A program made the position numbers and the translations under genes. A model generated the notes under the pieces. That model did not search any database. It saw nothing but the letters and a program-made list of their open reading frames with translations, and was not told the origin of the DNA. From contig BLSF01000002.1 in assembly GCA_012862575.1 (NCBI GenBank), forward strand, positions 558,001 to 622,000: a DNA stretch of 64,000 nt. The letters are read 5' to 3'. Source of the stretch: Parietichytrium sp. I65-24A (Eukaryota; Sar; Bigyra; Thraustochytrida; Thraustochytriidae). Shown piece by piece: positions 10,800 to 21,080 of the stretch. How positions within the stretch are numbered: the stretch's first letter is position 1; each line of letters opens with the position of its first letter.

Positions 10800-12839
10800 T
10801 CACAAATCACTCTCCGAAACTTGAACTCGCCGCTCCTCCTCCTCAGCTTCGGAAATGATTGCATTCTCGCCAACGCGATCGAACTGCAACGGTACCTCAC
10901 GAACAACACTGCCTTGGTCGTCCAAAATGTAAGCACGAATCTCTGTGTATCCAAAAGACAGTGCGCAAGTCATGTTTCGCATACTGCCTTTCTCCACAGG
11001 CACCACAATGCGAGCCAATTTGATGCAACCTGGCTCAGTGACATATTCCACCTTTTGAGCGGTGGATGCGTAGATATCGAACTTGATGGTGTTCTTGTTT
11101 TTGGAAGCAGGCGCGAAAGTGTGCTTGTATCGCTCGTTCACGTCTACGAGCTGTCCACGCACAACAAATGTTTTGAAAACGTCGCGGATAAAGTACTCTC
11201 GGCGCTCGTCGTCGTACTCCTTGTGCTTGATGTGAGGTTGCTTATTGTGCGTGCCGCGAATAAACGGGATTGTGACCTTGACACCAATCGTCATGCGTGC
11301 TCGACGCGAGTTAATAATACGAGGATACATGCCGTATTTAACAGCGCCCTTCATCACCGCCAGTCCGGGCGCCTTCGGGGTGTGAACGTGGGTCTTCTTG
11401 CCAAACTTGTGGCGCAAACCGAACTGAAGATACTCGCATGCGCCTAGCCCGCCATACAGCATGATGTGATCCACGCCTTCCTCGAGATTGTCTCGAATGA
11501 CCTCTTCGGTCTTTTTAAGGATTCTGATTATCGTAGTGTCAAAGCAGTAGTGCAGCAACCCGGGCGGCACGACCAAGACAGTTGGCGCACGGCCAAGTTG
11601 TTTCTTAAACTCGAGCCGAATCGGCTTGCTGTTTGGTCCCTTGGCCTGGGCCTTTTGTTGCGCCTGGTTATTATATGTCAGCACAAGGTCTTGCAGCTTG
11701 ACCCGCAACTCGGCGAGTGTCACTTCAAGGTTAAGGTACTTGGGCCGGACCCTCGCTTTGCTCGAGAAGTGGTCAGCAGAGACGCTACATTTAATCTTCT
11801 CCCAGCCATCCTGTAGCTCCATCCTGGCATCAGGCTGCTTCCAAACGCGCTCAAAGTTTTCATCACCGAGAAATTGCTTTAAAAATCTGTGAAAGCGCGA
11901 GTCGATATTTCGCGCCCCCACCGGCACGCCCATCGGCGGCAACAATTGCGACATCGACACCTCGACTTCCTCGGTATCTTCGCGACGAGTGTTTACTATG
12001 CGGATGGCGCTAATATCCACAGAACCTCCTCCACAGTCTAGACAAAGGACCTTGTCGTTTTCGCGCAACTTGCGTTTCTTCTCATGCTCAAAGATCGTTT
12101 CTGTCCAAACAGCAGCACACTCACTCTCCAGCGCAATTACCAAGTCGCCAGAGAACTCGTCGCGTATAATTTCTGCCCGCTCTGCGGCACGGCGCATGAA
12201 TTGTTTATCCGACTCGCGCCACATGGACGGCACGGTGATGACCCACAGAATATCTTCCACGTTTAAAGGCACCTTCGTTTCCTGGAAAATGCGTTGCAGC
12301 GCTTGCTCCTTCATGCGACGGAGAATCGCTGACACTATTACAAAGTACGAGATTCCATCGACCTCTTCCGCCTCGTCCAGCACATTATGTTTTTCCTCAA
12401 AAAGCCGCATCTTCACGTCCTGGTCAATGTATATATAGTCGTCGTCCCAACTAGTTTGCTCCGTGGCCGAGAACTTGGTCAGGAGCTCCTTCCCTGCCTG
12501 CGCCTTGAGGTAGAAATTCCGCGCTTCCAGTCCAAACTCTATCAGCTGGTTGTCGCGCTTCCTGAACAGCACGCACGTGGGCTCCTTCTTCTTAACTACG
12601 CGAATTTTCTTGTCCGACGTCAATGCGTACGCGAACCCCGTGTTGGTCGTTCCAAAGTCAATGCCCACCACGCACTTTTTGTGAATCGCGGGGCCATCCA
12701 GGAACGCCTCGTACGTTGGCTCCTCGTCCGCGCTGGACGAATACGACCGCGACGAAGGATCCCCGAAACTATTACTGCTGTCCGTCGTGCTCCCGCGCTT
12801 CCGCAGCGTCATGCGACCGAGGGACTTGCGCAGCGCCAT
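10800..12839 (-). CDS. HSPA12-type Hsp70-like ATPase
   Basis: A 679-residue protein of the divergent Hsp70 branch typified by human HSPA12A/B (about 675-685 residues). The actin-like ATPase fold is shown by phosphate-1 loop VVGIDFGTTNTGFAYA (about 57-71), VPSMWRESDKQFMRRAA, ALESECAA, phosphate-2 loop DCGGGSVDI and the GGLGACEYLQ adenosine segment. As in the family there is no canonical Hsp70 substrate-binding lid. The N-terminal 45 residues are Ser/Arg-rich. I chose the ATG at 12839 (MALRKS); an in-frame ATG at 12863 would add eight residues. Open frame continues upstream to 13211 but lacks a further ATG and is Arg/Gly-rich leader. Its coding segment 11106-11318 has a broken duplicate at 20795-21014. 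Confidence 0.9.
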   Translation of the reverse strand: MALRKSLGRMTLRKRGSTTDSSNSFGDPSSRSYSSSADEEPTYEAFLDGPAIHKKCVVGIDFGTTNTGFAYALTSDKKIRVVKKKEPTCVLFRKRDNQLIEFGLEARNFYLKAQAGKELLTKFSATEQTSWDDDYIYIDQDVKMRLFEEKHNVLDEAEEVDGISYFVIVSAILRRMKEQALQRIFQETKVPLNVEDILWVITVPSMWRESDKQFMRRAAERAEIIRDEFSGDLVIALESECAAVWTETIFEHEKKRKLRENDKVLCLDCGGGSVDISAIRIVNTRREDTEEVEVSMSQLLPPMGVPVGARNIDSRFHRFLKQFLGDENFERVWKQPDARMELQDGWEKIKCSVSADHFSSKARVRPKYLNLEVTLAELRVKLQDLVLTYNNQAQQKAQAKGPNSKPIRLEFKKQLGRAPTVLVVPPGLLHYCFDTTIIRILKKTEEVIRDNLEEGVDHIMLYGGLGACEYLQFGLRHKFGKKTHVHTPKAPGLAVMKGAVKYGMYPRIINSRRARMTIGVKVTIPFIRGTHNKQPHIKHKEYDDERREYFIRDVFKTFVVRGQLVDVNERYKHTFAPASKNKNTIKFDIYASTAQKVEYVTEPGCIKLARIVVPVEKGSMRNMTCALSFGYTEIRAYILDDQGSVVREVPLQFDRVGENAIISEAEEEERRVQVSESDL

Positions 12840-14481
12840 GTTTGCGCGCTCCACGTGCCGCATCCCCTCACTCCCCTCGCTCCCCTCCCTCCTCGTCCCC
12901 CGCGCGCACCCTCTGCGTACCCTCCGCGTACGCCTGTGTACGCGCGGACACTCTCCGTCGATCGACCGGGTGTGTTTTCTTGTGTTGTGTGGTGTTGTAA
13001 GTCCAAGTACCCGTGCGCGCACTCCTCCTCCCTCTCCCCCGGGGAAGCACGCCTCTGCGCCACGTCCGAGTACACTCCGCGCACTGGCAGATAGCGACTC
13101 TCGCGCCTGCAGCCGTCCGCGCGCACCCCTTCTAGCTGTGGGACGGAGGCAATACTGTATGTCACTCTGAGAGAGAGAGAGAGAGAGAGAGGGAAGGAGC
13201 TGAGAGGACAACTTGTGCTTTGCAGGGGACTAGCGCGAGTAGGTAGCCAGTGGTAGTGGAGTGGTGGGAGAGACGCAGGAGTCGCAGGAGGAAGGAAGAA
13301 GTGCTAGGCGAGAGTAGCAGTAAACGCTGGAAGGCGCTACCGGCGGAATGCTGTGAGGAGGGAGGAGGTGTGTGCGTGTGTTGTGAGGGGGACCTGAGAC
13401 TAACTGTAAAATGTGTGTGTGCCCACCATATCATAATCTCTTTGTTTTCGCTAGTCATCAATTAGGACATTGTCTACCGGAGCGTCCGGGTTACTAGTGT
13501 CATAACAAAAGGGATAAGAGACTCTCCAGAAGAAAGGATGGATGGAAAATGAGTTTTAGCTATTGACTGCTAAGAAGCAAGGAAGACTTTTCTGAATTCT
13601 GTTAGTGTGAGGGCATTCGAGCGAGGGAGGTGACTAGGAGTATATATTCCCTACATAAACATCGAAAAGGTGGAAGAAAGGATGAGAAGAGGAACTCCTT
13701 TCTTACTCCGGCGATAACCCAAACCAGTAGGGTTAAGAATGGCACTGAGTAACCCCTCTTATGACAGCGCCTATCTGCTCTCTCTCATTCCACGTGAACA
13801 GATAGAAATATAACAAGAACACATACGATTTGGATAAGGAATACAATAAGAAGAAGAATAGAATCGAATAGGAGAGTGAGCCAAAAAGAATAATTTACAT
13901 CATTCATTCTCTGACTCAATCTGTGCTAAAGGAACATGACAGTGCGTACCGACAAGTATCTCCAGCTTGAGATCTGTATGGATGTCTCCAAGTTCTGTTC
14001 TGCTTTTATGGCAGGGAAAATAATTCTGGGTTCTGGCATGTGAGTTCTGATTCTGGTTTCTGGTTCTGTTCAATGACATGACATCATCCATCGTCAGCGT
14101 TCGTGAACCAGCCGTTGTTCGCTTGTGCATGACATCATCCGTCGTCAGCATTCGTGAATCAGCCGTTGTTCACTTGTGCATGACTTCCCTTCTCTTCATC
14201 CATTGGTCCATTGCTCTAGCTAGTAGCTAGGGGTAAGCTCTGAACATTTGGGACATACGAATGTGCTCAGTGACTTCAATGAACATTCAGTGATGGGGTA
14301 GCATTGGGAAACCGTTGATGGGCCGAATGACCGAATGTCGGCGAAAGAGGTCGGTCTGCAGACCCGAAACAGCACATAGAGGAGAGAAGCTGGTCAACGG
14401 CGTTGGTAGCAGAAGTAGCAGAGCTGCAGTTGCAGTGTTGAAGAGCAAGAGGAAGAGCAACGCGGAGACAGAGACAAGACG
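12840..14481. other. Divergent promoter region, HSPA12-type / secreted protein
   Basis: A 1.6-kb region between two divergently read genes. It holds a (GA)n tract at 13169-13192 (CT on the HSPA12 sense strand), a degenerate TTCTG cluster at about 14025-14070, the 51-bp tandem duplication at 14078-14179 and a CTAGCTAG word near 14218. Short frames here have no recognisable domain. Confidence 0.5.
14078..14179. repeat. Tandem duplication, two 51-bp units
   Basis: Units 14078-14128 and 14129-14179 match at 47 of 51 positions by eye; both run from ATGACATCATCC to TTGTGC. A third copy begins (ATGACTTCCC) and breaks off. The 51-bp length is a multiple of three, but a stop falls in the minus-strand frame through the repeat, so I do not call it coding. 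Confidence 0.85.
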
Positions 14482-15561
14482 ATGAGAGTCAACTTGTACC
14501 AAATCGTGGCTTTGGTTGCTGCAGGAAGCAGCTCCGGCACAGATGGCGCGGGTCTCAGGGATGCACTGCTTGCCGACCTAAGCTCAGCTTTCCTTCAAGC
14601 TGGCACTTGTCCGGACGCCACAGTGACTGATCGTGGAATAGCAACTTTGCAAGAGATTGCAGACACACGCTTGGATTATGCCGACGTCTATGAAAGAGTG
14701 TTGAGATACTCTGTTGACAGCACAGCAAAAAGCTATTGCGTCGCAGATAGTTTCGAGACGTCGAACTATCTCACCACCTCTCAAACGTTTAGCTGCCTAG
14801 AGGCAATGTGCAGTGCAAAGCTCTATGACGACATGGCGTTGCCGGGATATGGCACCCAAATACTCGACGTCTGGGAAGACTTGTGCGCGAACTTCCAAGT
14901 CGGAATCGATGAGGTGAAAGCCCTCTCGACTGGCGCTACGACGTGGTCAACGGAGACGTCGTGTAAAGTAGACTTCCTCGCGGCCAACGAGAAAATGATG
15001 GAAGCTGCATACACTTACTTCACCGGCAAGGTGGATAGTATGAGCACAGCGTCCTTTTACATTTCTAAAGCGCCATCGATTTGCGTGAAGTTAAAGTCCT
15101 CCAGCTTCGCATGGTATTTGTCGAAAGAACGTATGAGTCTCATCACGAAATTCCAAGCATCCTCTCGTCTAAGAGAAAAGTTTTCTGCGATGCTCAGCAG
15201 TGTGTTTGCTCTTGCGGTGCGTCTTAACGTAGAACCGGACAGCAAATCCAGCATGTGCAGCTTGAGCGGCAACGACCTCCTAGATGCCACATCCAAAGGC
15301 GAACGAGTCGTTTATCTAGCAAGTGCGGGGCTTTGCCAAATGAAAGACAAGTTTGGGCCAATGATGAGCAGCACTGTCGCAGAATTTTGCGATGCTGGCG
15401 CTGTTGCCAAATCTTATCCTTCGACGTCGAGCTTGTCAACAATGACAGATCTTCTCTTGCTTCGAAGGCTAAACGTTCTTGCATCCCTCGCGCAGGCTGC
15501 CGCTTGTGGGACTGACTTGTACGCTACAGCAGTTAGCAAATTAGCGATTTACCTCTTTTAA
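14482..15561 (+). CDS. Cys-rich, probably secreted protein, family unknown
   Basis: A 359-residue protein with a weakly hydrophobic N-terminus (MRVNLYQIVALVAAGSSSG) that may be a signal peptide. About eleven cysteines are spaced through the chain (GTCPD, SYCVAD, FSCLEAMCS, DLCANF, TSCKVDF, SICVKL, SMCSLS, GLCQMK, EFCDAG, AACGTD), with no obvious membrane anchor. Secondary structure looks mostly helical. The opening CPD motif soon after the leader recalls the partial secreted protein at the left edge, which has ACPDS, but I see no convincing alignment beyond that. Function is unknown; a disulfide-bonded extracellular protein is an inference. Confidence 0.75.
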   Translation: MRVNLYQIVALVAAGSSSGTDGAGLRDALLADLSSAFLQAGTCPDATVTDRGIATLQEIADTRLDYADVYERVLRYSVDSTAKSYCVADSFETSNYLTTSQTFSCLEAMCSAKLYDDMALPGYGTQILDVWEDLCANFQVGIDEVKALSTGATTWSTETSCKVDFLAANEKMMEAAYTYFTGKVDSMSTASFYISKAPSICVKLKSSSFAWYLSKERMSLITKFQASSRLREKFSAMLSSVFALAVRLNVEPDSKSSMCSLSGNDLLDATSKGERVVYLASAGLCQMKDKFGPMMSSTVAEFCDAGAVAKSYPSTSSLSTMTDLLLLRRLNVLASLAQAAACGTDLYATAVSKLAIYLF

Positions 15562-15779
15562 ATGGCGAAATACTTTCCATTTTCTCGGTCTTGACCACAT
15601 GTAAACGCTGCGCAAAGAGTGCATATATATTTCAAAAATCTCCATGTTCTAATTCTAAATCTAACAATATTATACAAATCCAAAACGAAAATCTCTACGA
15701 CCAACTGAGAAAGTTTTCCTCTGCAGCTTGACACCCAACGGAGGAGCAAGTTATCGGTGCACAGCAGGGTGCAGCCATT

Positions 15780-17615
15780 TTAAACTTGCGCCAGAGACTC
15801 TGGGGGGCTCTGAGTATCGTTGGCCTTTGTTGAAACGCTCAGTCTTGCCTTGCCCGACCACTGTTCGTAAAACGAAGTGTACTGCTTGGAAACAGCGTCG
15901 CCATCATACTCCTCTGCTTTGCCTTGTAAGATGTACTCCCACTGCTCGTCTAAGGCTTCCAGGTCCATGGATGTGACGTCAGGCACAAAGAGAATGGTGA
16001 TCAGCAGCCCAGCTAGACCTGAAAATGTGCACACATAAAAAATACTCTGAGGCGAGAGGTCGCTGCCGTGCGCCCCGTAAGTGAAAATAATTGTTGCCAA
16101 AAGAGCTCCAACTTTACCGCTTGCCGCAGAAATTCCATGGGACAATGTACGGATTTGAGTTGGAAAGAGCTCACTTGGCAACAACCACGTTGTGGCATTT
16201 GGCCCAAATTGTCCAAAGAAGGAGCTCAGGTAGTAGATTGCCTGAAAGTAAGAAATGTATTCTTCCTTGACGAGCTCGTCGTAAGCAGTCGCGCAGATGA
16301 GGAAGAGAACGAAGATCCAGAAAAATCCGATCGTCTGCAAGCGCCGGCGACCCATCCACTCCTTGTCAATGACAAGAGCTGCAACGTAGTAGCCAACGAG
16401 GGCAACTGTGGAGTTCAGGAGCGTGTATTCCAAGACTGGCATGATCTGTGAAGTACCCGTCGGAACGATCACGGAGATGATGGTGGTTTGGAACAATTTG
16501 TTCCCATAAAACACAATATCCCAGACCAGCCAGCCAAGCGAGGTCCCTACCATTCTCGACCAATAGTACCGGAGGGCAAGCACTCTTTTGGATCGACTGC
16601 TTACTGCGGACGAATCGGCATCCATCTCATCCGGCATCTCCTGGCCTTTGTCTGCCTTGACAGCGTTAGCATCATTTCGCTTTTGATTCTGGTCAAGCCA
16701 CACTTTGGACTCTTTTAAAAAAACAAACCGGCAAATCATCAATGCGAGTAGAAAAGCTGTTCCAATTGCATACTGAAGTCGCCACGTCAGATTCATAGCA
16801 CTATCGGAGCACTCTGTGCCGGTGCAGCCAGATGCCCCAAGAATCCTGATGTTATTAAAGGAGCGAATGGTTTTTAATCAGTCCACAACAGTGAGACAAC
16901 ACGTACCCAAAATTCGGCGCTCGGCAACTTACAGCAAAATTATTGCGGTGTTCACACAATTGCCCCATCCCTGCATCGCGAAAACCATCACCACACTCTT
17001 TCCTCGAATATGGTGGCCGCTATGGCCGTTCTTCTTTTTCAGGGCTTCCGCCTTCTCCGCCGCGCTGGCAGAGGCAAGTGGATACTCCCCGCCTACTCCA
17101 TATCCGAAAAGAAAGAGAGCCACAGCAAAGAATATAAACATTCCGGTGTATTTTCCAGGTCCAGCGTAAGAAGCCGTGGTTAGCACGCCCCCCACGAACA
17201 TCGTTGTCGCTGTGGTGCACGAGCCCCATCTCCTTCCCAGAACGTCGGCGAAGAAACCAAATGTGAGCATGCCACAGATAACGCCAAGGACCTCGATGTA
17301 CGTCAAAGAAGACACCAAATTCGAATTGCAACTGAGGTCGTCGTCTTCAAAGCACGACGGATACACGTGCTTCCAGATAATCTTGATGTTTCCGATTGCA
17401 AACAGAAAATAAGACTCTGCAAACATTCCTGCGCCAGCAATGGCCCCGGTTCCGCATAGTTTCAAGTTGGCATGAGCTCTTTCGCTTAAAGTTCGCTCCA
17501 CATTTTCCGATCGCACAATTATTCCTCCACCTCCGCCAATGTTAACTTCGGATCCAAAGTTTTCTGGCTCATCATTATAAGACTCGAATTCAATTTCATC
17601 CCTTCCGCGCTCCAT
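15780..17615 (-). CDS. Inorganic phosphate transporter, PHO84/PHS type, MFS
   Basis: Two exons, 17615-16933 and 16845-15780, with an 87-nt intron (16846-16932, GTAAGT donor), give 582 residues. The family is H+-coupled phosphate importers of the plasma membrane. Signatures: the loop 2-3 motif GFFADVLGRRWG (about 120-131), VGGEYPLASASAAE (GGEYPL at 175-180; PHO84 members have GG[DE]YPLSA), ARxFGPN-like FGPNATTWLLPSELFPTQIR and GISAASGKVGALLA. About 12 membrane segments are split by a charged central loop. The frame open to 17699 begins with TTG, so the first ATG at 17615 is used. The cytosolic N-terminus holds a run of five Gly. Convergent with the secreted gene, 218 bp away. Confidence 0.93.
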
Positions 17616-19572
17616 CGTATTCCGTGATGACAAGTCTTTGTGCCGGGCCTGCTGCAAGTCTGCTGCGAGGGTTTCCAACCTTGAGTTTGGTTTTTGCAAT
17701 GACTTTGAGTCGAAGCAACCCCACCCCGGCCCTTAGAGTGTCTTCACATGTCTTCACAGTCTTTACAGCTTTCTGGAGCCACACGTTCTTTATCCCATAC
17801 TCCCATCTGCTAGTAGCTAGAGAGACATATACAAATGATGATCTTCAATCGTGAAAATTAGAACAGAATTCAGGTCATCGTGACGATGATCCCACTTTCT
17901 TTGCACATCCACTATGTCACAACCACAGTCTCTTTTCAGAGCCAAGCTCGACAGTGTTTCAGAACTCCAAAGATTCTGCACTACATTTCACACGTGAATA
18001 CTTTGCTTCCTTCATCTTTCATCTGTCATCTGTCATCTGCGGCATCGCTCCTCCCTCTTCGCCACCATGCGCTCCATGCGCCCCGAACCACTCGCGAAGA
18101 AAATTTACTCTCACTGATCAAAATCAATCAATCAATCAATCAACGAGGCTATGAACTGAAATCCCGTGCCAATCCTACTCTCTCCGCTATATACATCCAT
18201 ACACAAAGCGATCAATTCGTTGATCACCCGAGATCTCTAAGCGGCGAGATATGCAAATCCGTAGTGCTGAGTTGGTCGGCTGGGTTCAGTAGTAGCTTGC
18301 CTCGCACTTTTGTGCGGAAGTGAGTTTTGGTAGTCTATTCCGAAATGGTTCCAGGGTCGACCAGAGCAGGAGAGAGAGAAAGAGAGCGTTGCGCAGAGGA
18401 TCTGAGCGGCGGGGTCAACGCACGGGCGGAGGAAGATTCCGGTCTCCCCTGCTTTGAATCTTGCCCTGCTTGGGCTCTGGCAAGCTGTGCAACAGTCCGA
18501 TAAAATGGAGAGTTGGTTCGCAAGAGCCGGTGCGATGCGCAAGGCGGGAAACTCTAGCGAACCATACAGCAGAACTTCGCGTAGGCTCGAGGAGCTCGTG
18601 AACTCACTCTTCCAATTCTTCCGATGGCTTGATGGGGATGATCTGATTTGCGCGAGTAATGTGCGCGGCAGTCAGGGCATATCTATACACCGGTGGACCG
18701 CATTGGCATTCATTACTCATGGCTTGAAGTGACTGTGAGTCCGGGCCCGGGTCCTGGGGACATCTAGGGTTTACGAACGCACAGCAATTGGGCCATATTC
18801 GTTCCTCATATTTCACGAGCAAGCGACCCGCTGTGTGCGGCGAAGCCGCCTTCCATTGCTTGGTGGCGCAAGTGTAAAATATTTGGCATCGTTTACGACG
18901 TTTCAGTCAACCCCCCAACACCCCCAACCAATGGTACAGGAATAGACTACTACTCGAGATAGAAAGGCCCTATGAGATGGGATGCAGGGTGGATGAACTG
19001 TGAATTCAGAAGAATTCAGAATGCGCTCAAAGTCAAGTCAACACCGGAAGCAAGCTGATTGAACCTTCTAGGTTGCCGAACGAAGTGCACGAATCTTCTC
19101 GCAACTGAAGCAGGCAGAGTTCAGGCCGGCAGCTCAGAATGCTCAGAATGGCGTGAGGTCTTGATACTGAGCTTGGACTATTTTCGTTCATGGCGAATTT
19201 TTTTATTAAAGCTTTCTGTCACATCCGCAAGAAGTGACGAGGAAACTACAGTGTCGACACGGTCCCTCTGGATCTAAACAGGTCTCGCAACTCAACTGAC
19301 TGTGAGTACACAAGCTTGCCGAATCGCCAATTTTTTCCGATCGGTATGACTGCTGGTAATCTCAATGGTACTTGAGTACAAAGCACTTGCAAAACTTCCG
19401 AATAAAGAAACGAGAACGGAGATTTGAAAAGACTCTTCATGCCTACCAGGATAATTAAAAAAGAAGAACCAAGCACAACCAAGTTGGTTCCATGTTACAC
19501 ACCGATACACGAGTACGTACGTTCGTTTGAGATAGGATAATAATAAATACTGCCAACTGTGCCATTCCTTTT
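17616..19572. other. Gene-poor interval with one weak small frame
   Basis: Mostly low-information DNA: (CAAT)n at 18124-18142, a CTAGTAGCTAG word near 17810, GACTGTGAG words at 18731 and 19298, and TTCAGAA clusters at about 19002-19020 and 19117-19145. A short frame at 18505-18732 is listed separately. A 147-codon frame at 17880-18323 has no domain and unusual composition, and I left it out. Confidence 0.45.
18505..18732 (+). CDS. Possible small protein or first exon, unrecognised
   Basis: An ATG frame of 75 codons. Residues 23-55 look protein-like: an Arg/Ser-rich segment followed by an amphipathic helix (RRLEELVNSLFQFFRWL). The remainder is ordinary and there is no family match I know. A GTGCGC near 18660 could be a poor splice donor, but I found no partner exon. 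It stands alone between the phosphate transporter and the thioesterase genes. Chance origin is quite possible. Confidence 0.22.
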   Translation: MESWFARAGAMRKAGNSSEPYSRTSRRLEELVNSLFQFFRWLDGDDLICASNVRGSQGISIHRWTALAFITHGLK

Positions 19573-20301
19573 TTAAAGCGCCGACTGGTCGGGTTGCACT
19601 GGTCTGGGCACAAGAAGAGATGGAGTCAAGTCCAATGTTTGAACGAATAACGCGGTTCCGTCTATGAAGTTTTCTCCAGCTAGGTCCGTATCATCCAAAA
19701 GTAGCTCCTCGTCCTCGTAGCCCTGAACTTGGCCCGATTCAAGCTTGAAGAATCTAAACGACAAGGAAATTTTCCGGCCATTTTTGCCCAGAAACCTGCA
19801 TTCGACCCCGATTGTGCTTCCTAGCGGAATTTTGCGACGATAATTCACCGAGAGATTCGCCGTCACGCTCGGTCCCGGAACCGCGTGGTGTGCGAGTATC
19901 CCCAAGCACGCGTCCGCGACTGCCGCCGAGCATCCCCCGTGGACGCATCGCGGCGGTCCCTCCACATCTGCTCCGAACCTCACCACCGCCACCAAAACAT
20001 TTCTCGATCTGTCCAGGAACACCCGCTTCTGAATGCGCCGCTCAGGCGTGGACTGCGTCACCTGGAGGAAATTTCTCGTGCTCGACTGACCGCCAAACTC
20101 CAGGAACCGCCGGTCCTTCAGCACGCGACGGACCAGCCGCCTGCCGCCTTCTCCGCCCGCATCGCTGCCCAGATGCGCGCTCCAGCTCGCGCGCTCTGGC
20201 CCGAACCACAGCGGCGCGTAGCCCATCAAGTACAGTGCGCCGTACATGGCCGCCATGCCCAGCGCCACGTCGCCCGACCGCGCAGCCCAGCCGCGTCCCA
20301 T
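19573..20301 (-). CDS. Hotdog-fold thioesterase superfamily protein (THEM4/PaaI-like)
   Basis: A 242-residue protein from the first ATG. The central part carries the acyl-CoA thioesterase hotdog pattern: RCVHGGCSAAVADACLGI (about 118-135, the HGG helix that forms the acyl pocket), then TANLSVNYRRKIPLGSTI and the following beta strands. Residues 12-28 are hydrophobic (ALGMAAMYGALYLMG) and may be a membrane or organelle-targeting segment. The family hydrolyses acyl-CoA or related thioesters; the substrate here is unknown. The N-terminal 60 residues are poorly conserved in composition (Gly/Arg rich). Confidence 0.8.
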   Translation of the reverse strand: MGRGWAARSGDVALGMAAMYGALYLMGYAPLWFGPERASWSAHLGSDAGGEGGRRLVRRVLKDRRFLEFGGQSSTRNFLQVTQSTPERRIQKRVFLDRSRNVLVAVVRFGADVEGPPRCVHGGCSAAVADACLGILAHHAVPGPSVTANLSVNYRRKIPLGSTIGVECRFLGKNGRKISLSFRFFKLESGQVQGYEDEELLLDDTDLAGENFIDGTALFVQTLDLTPSLLVPRPVQPDQSAL

Positions 20302-20794
20302 CGCTTCGACCCTTCTTTTTGAATGTATAACTTATAATGTCTTCTCTTCTCTCCAACTCCTCGTTGTCTCGTTGTCTTGTTCGTTCCACTTGCCTTGGTC
20401 TCCCTGTCGACTTTCTTCTTTTGCTCCTTGCTTACTTCCTTAGTTGCTTAGTTGCTTACTTCCTTGCTTCCTTGCTTCCTTACTCTGTGGATGACTCGCT
20501 CTATCGCTTTCAACGAGCTATGCGCGTGCATTCTTTCGGCTATTCGCGCGCTCGTCGCGCAGGTGCTAGCTAGTGCATGCTGTCGTGTGTGAGCGCAAAC
20601 AACGGATCTCGGTTCTTCGGTTCTCCGGTTCTCCGGTTCTTCACTGCCAATTCTCAATCCAGTAGCTAGCTAGCTAGCTAGCATAGGGCATCATGATGAT
20701 CAATAAGGCAGATAGAGGGTGGCAGTAGATGGCGGTAGATGACGGTAGATGACGGATAAGCGCAAGAACCGGAAGAGGAACCGGGAGCGGAACC
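20302..20794. repeat. Short-repeat patch between thioesterase gene and HSPA12 fragment
   Basis: Dense micro-repeats: CTTCCTTG/TAGTTGCT units at about 20435-20483, four near-copies of CGGTTCTTC/CGGTTCTCC at 20608-20641, five perfect TAGC units at 20663-20682, and GATGACGGTA units at about 20725-20757. The Arg/Gly-coding GAACCGG/GGAACC units at 20767-20795 run straight into the duplicated HSPA12 segment. Confidence 0.7.
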
Positions 20795-21014
20795 AGCAGG
20801 GGCGAAAGTGTGCTTGTGTTGCTCGTTTACGTCTATGAGCTGTCCAGGCACAATAAATGTTTTGAAAATATCGCAGATAAAGTACTCACGGCGCTCGTCG
20901 TCGTACTCCTTGTGCTTGATGTGAGGTTGCTTATTGTGCGTGCCGCGAATAAACGGGATTGTGACCTTGACACCAATCGTCATGCGGTCATGCGTGCTTG
21001 ATACGAATTAATCA
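20795..21014 (-). pseudogene. Broken duplicate of part of the HSPA12-type gene
   Basis: This segment copies 11106-11318 of the HSPA12-type gene in the same orientation, about 93% identical by eye. It covers the region IGVKVTIPFIRGTHNKQPH through KHTFAPA (about 65 residues) of a 679-residue protein. There is no start region, ATPase domain or C-terminus. The copy has an 8-bp insertion (second copy of GGTCATGC) near 20990. A block of about 95 bp in the middle is identical, while roughly 16 substitutions sit in the flanks; most are C-to-T or G-to-A and many fall at CpG. It is 9.5 kb from its source. It cannot encode a chaperone. Confidence 0.9.
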
Positions 21015-21080
21015 TGCTCGCGAAGCCGAAGAACTTGAGACAGAAAGGCACGGGTGCGAAAGATGCGAGAATACGAAGAT

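Noticed and set aside
12840-13211. N-terminal extension of the HSPA12-type frame
   Set aside because: Apart from the ATG at 12863 there is no ATG in it, the residues are Arg/Gly-rich, and the (GA)n tract lies inside it.
17880-18323. 147-codon plus-strand frame
   Set aside because: It crosses the CAAT repeat and has no recognisable domain or helix pattern.
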